The notes under the pieces are model-generated. The model was not told the DNA's origin and did not search any database. It was given only the letters and a program-made list of their open reading frames with translations. From Actinopolymorpha alba DSM 45243 (GTDB taxonomy: Bacteria; Actinomycetota; Actinomycetes; Propionibacteriales; Actinopolymorphaceae), in assembly GCF_000373925.1 (NCBI RefSeq), contig NZ_KB892750.1, positions 30,643 through 66,163 on the forward strand: a stretch of 35,521 nucleotides of DNA, in the 5' to 3' direction. Shown piece after piece: positions 9,652 to 16,671 of the stretch (position 1 is its first letter; each line of letters opens with the position of its first letter). The translations under genes were made by a program, and so were the position numbers.

Positions 9652-10029
9652 TCATTCGGGCTGCCGGCGGGAGCGGGCCAGAGCTAGCCCACCGAGGTTC
9701 ATGCCGATCAGCCCCGCCAGCAGAGTCACGATGGCGCGGGCCTGCCCGTTGCCAGTGCCGACAGCACCGGTGTAGCTGCCCAGATGCAGCACGCTGAGGG
9801 CTGTGCCGATCAGCCCCACCACCAGGGCCGCGATGGCACCGGCCCGCCTGTTGCCGGTGCCGAAACGACCGGCGGAGCGGGCCAGAGCAAGCCCACCGAT
9901 GACCAAGCTGATCAGCCCAACTACGGCGGCCACGGTGGCCACGAGGCGTCCGGAGCCTGGGTCGTAAGCACCGGCGGCGACGGTGACGTGCGCGACCGCC
10001 GGTGCGGCAAGCAAGTGACGGAAGGACAT
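9652..10029 (-). CDS. Small membrane protein, probably DUF6223 family (copy A)
   Basis: About 125 residues, very hydrophobic, with helices around VATVAAVVGLISLVIGGLAL, AGAIAALVVGLIGTALSVLH and AIVTLLAGLIGMNLGGLALA. The segment RFGTGNRRAGAIAAL recurs later as VGTGNGQARAIVTL, so the protein carries an internal repeat. The family resemblance to DUF6223, small actinobacterial membrane proteins of unknown function, is from memory. The start ATG at 10029 has an AAAGGA element about eight bases upstream. It is a tandem paralogue of the next gene, and the copied region includes the upstream bases (both have GGATCC in front of the ATG). Confidence 0.75.
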   Translation of the reverse strand: MSFRHLLAAPAVAHVTVAAGAYDPGSGRLVATVAAVVGLISLVIGGLALARSAGRFGTGNRRAGAIAALVVGLIGTALSVLHLGSYTGAVGTGNGQARAIVTLLAGLIGMNLGGLALARSRRQPE

Positions 10030-10053
10030 TGAGGATCCTTTCGGGTACACCAT

Positions 10054-10087
10054 GGCCGGGTCAGCCGGGTCAGCCGGGTCAGCCGGT
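10054..10087. repeat. Short tandem repeat, 9-base unit
   Basis: The unit tcagccggg is repeated about three times, overlapping the 3' end of the second membrane protein gene. It lies at the junction of the two tandem gene copies and may reflect the duplication event. Confidence 0.7.
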
Positions 10088-10453
10088 GCGGCGGGAGCGG
10101 GCCAGAGTCAGCCCACCGAGGTTCACGCCGATCAGCCCCACCACCAGGGCCACAATGGCCCCGGCCCGCCCGTTGCCGGTACCGAAACCACCGGCGGAGC
10201 CGGCCAGGTGCAGCACACTGAGGACCATGCCGCTCAGCCCCACCCCGGCGGCCGCGATCGCCCCGGCCCGCCCGTTGCCGGTGCCGAAACGACCAGCGGA
10301 GCGGGCCAGAGCCAGCCCACCGATGACCAAGCTGATCAGCCCCACCACGCCGGCCACGATGGCGCCGAATCGCCCGGAGCCAGGGCCGTAACCACCGGCG
10401 GCGACGGTGACGTGCGCGACCGCCGGTGCGACAAGCAGGTGAAGGATCGACAT
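10079..10453 (-). CDS. Small membrane protein, probably DUF6223 family (copy B)
   Basis: About 124 residues and clearly paralogous to the gene downstream: both begin near HLL-A-PAVAHVTVAAG, share GLISLVIGGLALARSAGRFG and end GGL-LARSRR. It has three hydrophobic segments and the same internal GTGNGRAGAI repeat. ATG at 10453 aligns with the start of copy A. An upstream ATG at 10486 has a better ribosome binding site (GGAGG six bases away) and would add 11 residues, so the start is uncertain. Both copies are leftward and probably cotranscribed. The function is unknown. Confidence 0.75.
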   Translation of the reverse strand: MSILHLLVAPAVAHVTVAAGGYGPGSGRFGAIVAGVVGLISLVIGGLALARSAGRFGTGNGRAGAIAAAGVGLSGMVLSVLHLAGSAGGFGTGNGRAGAIVALVVGLIGVNLGGLTLARSRRTG

Positions 10454-10513
10454 GAGGATCCCTTCGGTCGAACGACGGGTGCTCATGGAGGGCCTCCGTC
10501 GTTGAATGGACAC

Positions 10514-10722
10514 AAACGATCGTCGCGTCTTGAGACCGGGGCGTCCTCCGTCCGCAGGCGGCAGCGGATACGAAGTTCGACGTAGGCAACTCGTGCGGAC
10601 CGCGCTCCTCGACGTAGACGGCTACGCAACTGGTGGTAGTCAGTCCAGGCTCGTCCAGCCGCCCATTGCACGCGGGTTGCACGCCCACCTACGGATTACG
10701 AGTGGGTTTTCGTGCGGCCCTT
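10514..10722. other. Intergenic region, divergent, no supported gene
   Basis: The gap between the leftward small membrane protein genes and the rightward methyltransferase gene must hold both promoters. I see no clear -10/-35 pair by eye and no recognisable gene. Confidence 0.35.
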
Positions 10723-10752
10723 GACCCGGCCGCATTTGACCGTGGCCGGGTC
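10723..10752. terminator. GC-rich hairpin, terminator-like or operator
   Basis: Perfect 9-base inverted repeat: GACCCGGCC at 10723-10731 and GGCCGGGTC at 10744-10752, with a 12-base loop, followed by cttgttgtt. The T-rich tail suggests a rightward terminator, but no rightward gene ends just upstream, so an operator or leader structure for the methyltransferase gene is equally possible. Confidence 0.4.
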
Positions 10753-10817
10753 CTTGTTGTTGGAGGAGAGGGGAAACCCGTCGCGTGCGCTGTACGGTCT
10801 CGCTAGCGTGCAGCGGC

Positions 10818-11504
10818 ATGGCTGGGGACCCGTATCGGGATGAGCAGTTCGTCGCGCGGTATGACTTCGACAATGCTGCCAGCGACGACCACGCGTATTA
10901 TCGGGCGCTCGCCGACGCGATCGAAGCAGAGAAGATTATCGACCTAGGCTGCGGCACCGGGCTTCTCACTCGTGCGCTCGCGACGCCGGGCCGGGTGGTT
11001 ATCGGTGTTGACCCGAGCGCAACGATGCTGGGCTACGCACGCCGCCAGCCGGGCGCCGAAGCCGTTACCTGGATCCACGGCGACGCAACTATCGCCGGCG
11101 CCGGCGACGCGGATCTGGCCGTGAGCAGCGGGAACACGATGATGCACATAAGCCCCAAGGCCTATCCAACGGTCCTGGGCTCCCTTAGGGACGCGCTCAG
11201 GCTCGGAGGAGTGATCAGCTTCGAAACCCGCAATCCGCGGGCCAAAGAGTGGGAGCGCTGGAACCCGGATGAGACCTATACCGAGCGCGACACCTCGTCC
11301 GGTCACCTCCGCGAGTGGCTCGTGTGGCGTTCGGCGCGCACCACAACCGCTCTGTACTTCCGCACCGCTGAGGACATCACCGCTGACCTTGAACGTGCCG
11401 GATTCAGCGATGTTGACGTGCGCGGCGGCTGGCACAACGAGCCAGTCACGGCCGACTCCCGAGTTCTTGTCTTCCGCGCGCATCGTGGATCAAGACAGGA
11501 GTAG
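10818..11504 (+). CDS. SAM-dependent class I methyltransferase
   Basis: 228 residues from the ATG at 10818; a GTG at 10785 would add 11 residues, and neither has a strong ribosome binding site. Motif I, IIDLGCGTGLLTRAL, starts at residue 40, followed by the acidic loop VIGVDPSATML and motif II-III region DADLAVSSGNTMMHI. The C-terminal half is a seven-strand fold cap with FRTAEDITADLERAGFSDVD, typical of small-molecule methyltransferases. The substrate is not predictable. No operon partner is apparent; the next gene is convergent. Confidence 0.85.
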   Translation: MAGDPYRDEQFVARYDFDNAASDDHAYYRALADAIEAEKIIDLGCGTGLLTRALATPGRVVIGVDPSATMLGYARRQPGAEAVTWIHGDATIAGAGDADLAVSSGNTMMHISPKAYPTVLGSLRDALRLGGVISFETRNPRAKEWERWNPDETYTERDTSSGHLREWLVWRSARTTTALYFRTAEDITADLERAGFSDVDVRGGWHNEPVTADSRVLVFRAHRGSRQE

Positions 11505-11587
11505 CGGCGGCGACAGATTGGCGTGTGCATCACAAGGGGTGGGACCTCGGCATGGCATCCGGTCACTCGCGCCTGTCGGCTTTCGGT

Positions 11588-12340
11588 TCAGCGGAGGTAG
11601 ACGTTGCCCAGACGCAGGCCCATGTCGATCCCTTCGGCGTCGTTGAAGGTGATCGTCCAATGCAGGCGATGGAGTGTGCAGTGTGCCCAGTAGCGCCGCA
11701 GCAGGGTCGGATCGAGCAAGTTGGTGAGGTATTCGTCGAGGCGATCGATGGCTTCTTGGAGGACCTGTGGATGATTCGCCTGCATCCATGCGCCCAGGGT
11801 GAGGTCGGCGCGGAGCCCGACGAGGGCGAAGCATCGGTCGCCGCGAGCGACCCCGCCGTTCCAGTCGACGATGCCGCTGATCTGCCCGGAGTTGTCGAAG
11901 AGCACGTTCGGCGGCGTGTAGTCAGGGTTACTGCGCTGCAGCCACAGCTGTCGTATGGGTACGTCGGGGCGGTCGGCGAGCGCTCCTTCGAAGTGTTCGT
12001 TCATCGCCAGCATGGCCTCGATGACCGCAGCGTTGGCGACCTTCGGTGGGCTGCCGGGAAGGCGCTCCTGCAGGACCAGGACGGTCCAGTACACGTCGTC
12101 GAGCCGGATCGGCTCCTGCTGCGGCACCGGAAGACCGCTCCGACGCAGCGACTCCACCACCTCAGCGGTCTGCTGCATCCGCTCCACTGGCATGTTCGTC
12201 CTGGTGATCACCCCTTCGCGGCCCCCGGGCCAGCGCACGTAGACCGCACCGGAGGTCTCGCCGTGCTCGGCCACACCCACCAGTGTCAGTCCGTAGCCGC
12301 ACCGCTCGTTGACCACCCCGACCAACGTCTCCGCATCCAT
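11588..12340 (-). CDS. Aminoglycoside phosphotransferase (APH)-fold protein
   Basis: 250 residues. The C-terminal lobe shows a kinase-like catalytic region: NPDYTPPNVLFDNSGQISGI, then VDWNGGVARGD. In APH and homoserine-kinase-like enzymes this reads HGD-x4-N followed by IDWE, so the catalytic aspartate and the metal-binding asparagine and aspartate are kept but the leading HG is replaced by NP. The N-terminal lobe has YVRWPGGREGVITR, where a nucleotide-binding lysine would be expected but an arginine-rich strand is found. It may be an active kinase with variant residues or a degenerate one. The substrate is unknown; antibiotic resistance should not be assumed. Confidence 0.65.
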   Translation of the reverse strand: MDAETLVGVVNERCGYGLTLVGVAEHGETSGAVYVRWPGGREGVITRTNMPVERMQQTAEVVESLRRSGLPVPQQEPIRLDDVYWTVLVLQERLPGSPPKVANAAVIEAMLAMNEHFEGALADRPDVPIRQLWLQRSNPDYTPPNVLFDNSGQISGIVDWNGGVARGDRCFALVGLRADLTLGAWMQANHPQVLQEAIDRLDEYLTNLLDPTLLRRYWAHCTLHRLHWTITFNDAEGIDMGLRLGNVYLR

Positions 12341-12348
12341 CGCCCCCC

Positions 12349-12537
12349 CAGCCAGACCGAGGTCGCTATACCAACATCAATCACCAAAACCTGCAAACCG
12401 GCTGGCAGGCAGTCGCCGACGTCCCGGCACTGTGGATGGATGGACCAACGTCGGCAGTCGATGCTTTCACGGCGGTCCTCACGTTCCTGCATCTGATCTA
12501 CAAGCGCGAGCTGCGGCAAGCAGGACGATGCGCCTGA
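12349..12537 (+). pseudogene. Possible gene remnant of unknown family
   Basis: An open stretch without its own start ends at a TGA at 12535-12537 and reads like protein (RYTNINHQNLQTGWQAVADV, then LTFLHLIYKREL). It is not long enough to identify. It lies directly beside the tRNA-derived repeat, where truncated genes are expected, so I list it as a possible 3' remnant. Confidence 0.3.
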
Positions 12538-12558
12538 CCTGCGGCTTTGTGGGTGCGT

Positions 12559-12596
12559 CCCGGCAGGATTAGAACCTGCGACACACGGTTTAGGAA
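12559..12596 (-). repeat. tRNA-Arg 3' fragment, candidate attachment-site remnant (distal att)
   Basis: 38 bases match 26436-26473, the 3' half of the intact tRNA-Arg(CCT), with one mismatch at 12571 in the T-loop. Both copies have the same orientation, so they are direct repeats 13.9 kb apart. The segment lacks the 5' half of the tRNA (acceptor 5' strand, D-arm, half of the anticodon stem) and its acceptor 3' strand is degenerate. A partial 3' tRNA copy at the far end is the usual trace of site-specific integration into a tRNA gene. Confidence 0.75.
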
Positions 12597-12610
12597 TTTA
12601 CTGACGGCGG

Positions 12611-12775
12611 TTATCGGCCGGCCACACTCAAATGCCATTTGAGCTGCAAATACGCATTTCGGTGCAGGTGGGACTCCGGCACGGACAGCTCCTCTAACGC
12701 GTCGGCGTCGGCGGCCTGCTCGGCGGCCGCCCACGCCTGCTCAAGCTCGCGGATCTCGTTCTCGGTGGTGGTCAT
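12611..12775 (-). pseudogene. SnoaL/DUF4440-like protein, N-terminal fragment
   Basis: From the ATG at 12775 the first 30 or so residues (MTTTENEIRELEQAWAAAEQ, then ADADALEEL) look like helix 1 of a nuclear-transport-factor-2-fold (SnoaL/DUF4440) protein, which normally has 120-140 residues. After that the similarity is lost and the frame ends at 12611. The break falls within about 100 bases of the tRNA fragment, consistent with truncation at an integration or deletion junction. Confidence 0.55.
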
Positions 12776-12938
12776 GCCCGCAACGTGAGGCATGACGACA
12801 TCGGCGCGGTGGCGGCTGTCTGACACGTTTCCCAGGATTCCGGCCATGAGTCTCGTCGCGGCTTGCCCGCCGGGGGTAACCGGTCGTTACGTTCGTTCAA
12901 TCAGGGCCCGGACACGACTCAAGGTAACGAGGATTCCG

Positions 12939-13118
12939 ATGGGCAGGATCGTAGCCACCGAGTACATCTCCGTCGACGGTGTCAACGAAGCTCCGAGCGG
13001 CAGCGAGACGTTCGAACACGCCGGCGCAGGCGCACCGCGGCCGAAGGCAGCGACCGATGAGCACACAACGAAGGAGAAGGAACTGATGTTCTCGCCCGGG
13101 GCCCACAGTGACCGCTAA
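12939..13118 (+). pseudogene. Dihydrofolate-reductase-like (RibD C-terminal) protein, N-terminal fragment
   Basis: The ATG at 12939 has a plausible ribosome binding site (cgagga) just upstream. The start MGRIVATEYISVDGVNEAP, followed by SETFEHAG, is the hallmark N-terminus of the dihydrofolate reductase/RibD-C family, whose members have about 180-200 residues. Only about 29 residues match; the frame then loses similarity and ends at 13118, overlapping the start of the exporter gene. A fragment with the C-terminal features of the same family lies at 16370-16525. Confidence 0.6.
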
Positions 13119-14658
13119 TCCCATACCCGCGAGTGCGGGTAGGAAGGAATGGATTGGGCTCGCCATTCTCGCGGCCGGAATGCTGTTCGTCGCGTTCGAC
13201 TTCTTCGTCCTCCTGCTCGCGCTACCTCACCTGGCCGCCGATCTCGGTACCACCGCCTCTGAACAGTTGTGGATCGTCGACATCTATGGCTTCATGGTCG
13301 GCGGCTTGCTGCTGACCATGGGCTCGGTTGGCGACCGGATCGGCCGCCGCAGGTTGCTCGTCCTCGGCGCCGCCGGATTCGGTGCCGCATCGATATTGGC
13401 GGCTCTCTCGACAAGCCCTGAGATGCTGCTTATCGCGCGCGCGCTGCTCGGTGTCGCGGGCGCCACGTTAGGGCCGACCACCTTGGGCTTGATCAGCGTC
13501 ATGTTCCGCAATGAGGCTCAACGTGCGCAGGCAATCGGCATCTGGGCTGCCGCCTTCACGGTCGGAGCCATCGTCGGCCCGTTCATCGGTGGCCTGATGC
13601 TCACCAGTTTTTGGTGGGGCTCGGTGTTTCTCCTGGCGGTGCCAGTGTCGGTGGTCATCATCGCGACGGCTAGGGCGCTTCTTCCCGAGTCCGACATTGG
13701 TGGCGGCCGCATCGACGTGGTGAGTGCCGCACTGTCGCTGATGGCAATCCTCGTGATCGTCTTTGGCGTCAAGCAGGCCGCAACCGAGGGATGGCATCCC
13801 GTGATCGCGCTTGCTTTCCTGGTCGGTTTCGTTCTCGGAGGTTTGTTCATAAGGCGGCAGAAGAGGCTCGCCGAGCCAATGCTCGACCTGTCTCTTTTCG
13901 CCGATCGAGCATTGAGCCTGCCGTTAGTGGCGCTGCTTTGCTACACCGCGGTCGGCGCTGCCGGCCTGTATTACCTGACCACGTATCTGCAGACCGTCGC
14001 GGGCCTCTCGCCGCCGTTGGCGAGCCTAGCGCTGCTTCCGTGCCTGCTCGCCGGAGCGATCAGCGTCACCACGGCTCCTACTCTCGCCCGCCATGTACCT
14101 CAAGCTCGGCTGATCGCAGTGGGCCTGCTGGTGGTGGTGGTCTCGCAAGTCGCGATCGTGATCGTCGTCGACCAACCCGTGGTGCTTATCGTCGCGTTCG
14201 CCGTGCAGGCACTTGGCGGCGGGCCGTTGCTCGCGCTCGGTGTCAATCTCGTCCTCGGCGCGGCTCCGCCCGAGAAGGCAGGCGCCGCGGCAGCGCTGCC
14301 GCAGTTGGCGAACGAGTTCGGCGCAGCGCTCGGCACCGCGACGCTCGGCAGTGTCGGCGCCGCCGTCTACGTAGCTTCGCTGCAGCGGGCGGGGCTGGCT
14401 CCGGATGTCGCGGCGCGCGCACAAGCGGGCATCGCTTCCGCGTACGCCGCTGCCGAGGGCATGCCTGGGCCTGCCAAGTCCGAGCTCATTCAGTACGCGA
14501 ATACCGCGTTTCTCGACGGTGTGCGGCTGATGGCGGTTATCGCCGCAGGGATCGCCGCAGTCCTCGCAATCATGATCGGCTGCGGCTTGCGTCATCTGGC
14601 TCCGCTCACAGCACAGGTCGCTCCGCCGGACCCCGCTGAACCAATCACCGATCCATGA
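13108..14658 (+). CDS. MFS transporter, DHA2 (14-helix) drug-exporter type
   Basis: 516 residues, the length of 14-helix DHA2 exporters (EmrB/QacA/SmvA group). The N-terminus has LFVAFDFFVLLLALPHLAAD, then QLWIVDIYGFMVGGLLLTMG, the motif A loop GSVGDRIGRRRLL and the helix 5 motif C region AFTVGAIVGPFIGGLM, all diagnostic. Proton-driven export of cationic or amphipathic drugs is the family function; the substrate is not known. The start is unsure: GTG at 13108 has no close ribosome binding site, and AAGGAGAAGG lies about 30 bases upstream in front of a 10-codon open frame (ATG 13086) that ends at 13118, overlapping this start. Translation may therefore be coupled to that mini-frame. Confidence 0.9.
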   Translation: MTANPIPASAGRKEWIGLAILAAGMLFVAFDFFVLLLALPHLAADLGTTASEQLWIVDIYGFMVGGLLLTMGSVGDRIGRRRLLVLGAAGFGAASILAALSTSPEMLLIARALLGVAGATLGPTTLGLISVMFRNEAQRAQAIGIWAAAFTVGAIVGPFIGGLMLTSFWWGSVFLLAVPVSVVIIATARALLPESDIGGGRIDVVSAALSLMAILVIVFGVKQAATEGWHPVIALAFLVGFVLGGLFIRRQKRLAEPMLDLSLFADRALSLPLVALLCYTAVGAAGLYYLTTYLQTVAGLSPPLASLALLPCLLAGAISVTTAPTLARHVPQARLIAVGLLVVVVSQVAIVIVVDQPVVLIVAFAVQALGGGPLLALGVNLVLGAAPPEKAGAAAALPQLANEFGAALGTATLGSVGAAVYVASLQRAGLAPDVAARAQAGIASAYAAAEGMPGPAKSELIQYANTAFLDGVRLMAVIAAGIAAVLAIMIGCGLRHLAPLTAQVAPPDPAEPITDP

Positions 14659-14720
14659 GGAGAGCCACCGTAGTCAAACTTCACACGCTTCTTCGTCACC
14701 GAGGCCTATCCCGTGGCCGC

Positions 14721-14741
14721 TCCGCCGCACGGTGCGGCGGA
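14721..14741. promoter_or_regulatory. 21-base palindrome between exporter and reductase genes
   Basis: TCCGCCGCAC (14721-14730), a central G, and GTGCGGCGGA (14732-14741) form a perfect dyad with no loop. The lack of a loop and of a T-tract argues against a terminator. It could be an operator for a dimeric repressor of the downstream reductase operon, though no regulator gene is adjacent. Confidence 0.4.
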
Positions 14742-14794
14742 CCACTCACTCAGAAACCATCACACGACCCGCTACACCAACCTGGAGAAACCTC

Positions 14795-15361
14795 ATGCGC
14801 CCCATCAGTTGTCATACGTTCGTCAGCCTCGACGGCGTCATCAACCACATGGAACGGTGGCACTTCGCCTACAGCGATGCCGAATCTCAAACCCTCGCGC
14901 TGGAGCAGCTGCAATCCAGCGGCGCCCTGCTCATGGGACGACAGACCTATGAGGTGTACGCCAGCGCGTGGCCGAACCGTGAGGGCGAGTACCCCGACCT
15001 GATCAACCGGCTGCCCAAGTACGTGGTGTCGAGTACGCTCACCGACGCGACGTGGAACAACACCACCGTCATCTCCGAGGACCCGGTCTCCGCGATCCGC
15101 GCGCTCAAGGAGGAAGACGGGCCGCAGATACTGATGCACGGCTATGGGCCGCTCGCGAAGAACCTGCTGGCGGAGGGCGTCCTCGATGAACTCCACCTGT
15201 GGTTGCATCCCGTCCTGGCCGGCGTCGGCTCCGGCGATGATCTCCTGCTGCACGAAGGCCTGAACCAGGTCCTGCAGCTTGAGGGTACGAGAACCCTCGG
15301 CTCCGGAGTGGTGATCCTCACCTACCGCACCCAGGCCGCTCGGCAGGAAGGGTCAGCATGA
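14795..15361 (+). CDS. Dihydrofolate reductase family protein (RibD C-terminal domain)
   Basis: 188 residues from an ATG at 14795 with TGGAGA about nine bases upstream. Features of the RibD-C/DHFR-like family: start TFVSLDGVINHMERWHFAY, the nucleotide-loop region SGALLMGRQTYEVYASAW, PKYVVSSTL, LMHGYGPLAKNLLAEG and the C-terminal VLDELHLWLHPVLAGVG. Members are NAD(P)H-dependent reductases of unknown physiological substrate and are not the housekeeping folate enzyme. The stop overlaps the next start (ATGA), so it is cotranslated with the SRPBCC-GNAT fusion. Confidence 0.88.
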   Translation: MRPISCHTFVSLDGVINHMERWHFAYSDAESQTLALEQLQSSGALLMGRQTYEVYASAWPNREGEYPDLINRLPKYVVSSTLTDATWNNTTVISEDPVSAIRALKEEDGPQILMHGYGPLAKNLLAEGVLDELHLWLHPVLAGVGSGDDLLLHEGLNQVLQLEGTRTLGSGVVILTYRTQAARQEGSA

Positions 15362-16368
15362 CCGACGCCACCCTCGCCAGCGGTGTCGTGGTTGAGTCCG
15401 CGGCGGACCACGCCGGATTCACCGCGACCGTCTCGGTGCCGGCCACGCCGGACGCGGTCTTCGCGTACTTCACCGAACCCGACCTCTTCGCCCACTGGTT
15501 CGTCGTCGACGGGTACACCACCCCTGCGGAGGAGATCCGGCTTGACCCGCGACCCGGCGGCGCCGTCACTGGCGTGATGGTCAGCGACGACGGTTCCACC
15601 CGCATCCCATTCGACATCCGCTACGGACGAGTCGATCCGCCCCGCCTGGCCCAGTTCACCTTCACCGAACCAGACGAAGCGGTCACCCTCGACGTGCAGC
15701 CGATGACCCGGGGGCTCACGAGAGTCAGTTACCACAAGCCGTACGGCAACGGCGACGACGTCCACGGCGCCCAGTCGATGCTCGACGCGTTGGCCTCGTC
15801 GATCGCCCGCGCAGCACGGAAACAGGCTTCGAGGAGCTCTCCACGAGACGGGGTGGACCCGGTCGACCTCGCTGGACTCATCAAGCGGCTCGGGCTGCCC
15901 GAGGGATTCGAGGCTCCCACCGAACTGCGCCACGCTGACCTGCACGCCCGGGCGATCAGCCGGGTCGATCTCGAGGACGACGTCGCGGGCATCAACGCCA
16001 GCCTGGACCTCATCCGCCGTACCCGGGGCGGACGCTGGCCCACCGAATTGGTCACCGCGGACGGCAACTACATCGATCTGGTCTGGCACGAGTGCGAGTT
16101 CCGGGACAGAAAGTCGTTTACCTACGCTGTCTACGACGACGACGGTCTCTACCTCGGCTGCTGTTACCTGTATCCCGTCGGCGTCCGGAGCCCACTCACC
16201 GAGGCTCTGCTCCAGCATGACGTAGACGTCAGCTGGTGGGTCACTCCCGACGCGTACGAGGCCGGTCACTACCAGACGCTGTATCAGGCGCTGCAGCACT
16301 GGGCGACCAACGCATTCCCGTTCACCAACCCGCACTACTCCAATATCGAGATCCCCAAACTGGACTGA
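15358..16368 (+). CDS. SRPBCC (AHSA1-like) domain fused to a GNAT-like acetyltransferase domain
   Basis: 336 residues. Residues about 17-156 form a START/AHSA1-type SRPBCC domain (FTATVSVPATPDAVFAYFTE, LFAHWFVVDGYTT, RLDPRPGGAVTG, and a C-terminal helix from MLDALASSI). A linker with a VDLAGLIKRLGLPEGF segment leads into residues about 180-336, which look like a GNAT fold: FTYAVYDDDGLYLGCCYLYP resembles the central strands before the acetyl-CoA loop, and VDVSWWVTPDAYEAGHYQTL the following strand-helix. SRPBCC domains bind hydrophobic ligands; GNAT domains acetylate amines or lack activity. The fusion suggests ligand recognition and modification in one chain, but the GNAT assignment is tentative. 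It starts at ATG 15358, overlapping the reductase stop. Confidence 0.75.
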   Translation: MTDATLASGVVVESAADHAGFTATVSVPATPDAVFAYFTEPDLFAHWFVVDGYTTPAEEIRLDPRPGGAVTGVMVSDDGSTRIPFDIRYGRVDPPRLAQFTFTEPDEAVTLDVQPMTRGLTRVSYHKPYGNGDDVHGAQSMLDALASSIARAARKQASRSSPRDGVDPVDLAGLIKRLGLPEGFEAPTELRHADLHARAISRVDLEDDVAGINASLDLIRRTRGGRWPTELVTADGNYIDLVWHECEFRDRKSFTYAVYDDDGLYLGCCYLYPVGVRSPLTEALLQHDVDVSWWVTPDAYEAGHYQTLYQALQHWATNAFPFTNPHYSNIEIPKLD

Positions 16369-16369
16369 G

Positions 16370-16525
16370 GTCGACGAGTTCTGGTTCTGGGTAAATCCGT
16401 ACCTATGGCCGGATGGGCGACGGATCCTCGACGGTGTCCCTATCCGCCTGCAGCTGGGCTCTGACGGGAACGAACTGAAGCGCCCGCGGCTGCGGCGCTG
16501 CTCAGCACAGCAGAGCAGGTCGTGA
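16370..16525 (+). pseudogene. Dihydrofolate-reductase-like (RibD C-terminal) protein, C-terminal fragment
   Basis: Without a start codon, the frame from 16370 reads VDEFWFWVNPYLWPDGRRIL followed by DGVPIRLQLGSD, which matches the last strand region of the RibD-C/DHFR family (VDE-x-x-x-WVHP-x-x-x-G-GRR-L-DG). It ends at a TGA at 16523-16525 after a non-matching tail. It is the counterpart of the N-terminal fragment at 12939 and may be the other end of one gene interrupted by the 3.3 kb between them. Confidence 0.5.
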
Positions 16526-16671
16526 TCGCGGCCGTGCACCGGCAGGCATGGCCGGCGGTCGCGACAGAGAACACTGCCGCTACGACGAGGGACGGGTCGA
16601 TCCAGTCCTGTGCCCTCAGAGTGACGTTCGCCGGACTCGCCGGACTCGCCGAACCAAGATTGGAGCATGAA
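16526..16671. other. Intergenic region with a short repeat
   Basis: No supported gene. Just before the DUF998 gene a 9-base unit (cgccggact) occurs twice in tandem plus a partial third copy at about 16629-16651. A long in-frame extension of the DUF998 gene crosses this region but shows no conserved sequence. Confidence 0.4.

Noticed and set aside
11525-12496. 323-codon plus-strand open frame
   Set aside because: Antisense to the APH-fold gene, which has recognisable catalytic motifs.
12559-12596. A second functional tRNA-Arg
   Set aside because: Only the 3' half is present, with a T-loop change and a damaged acceptor strand, so it cannot fold as a tRNA.
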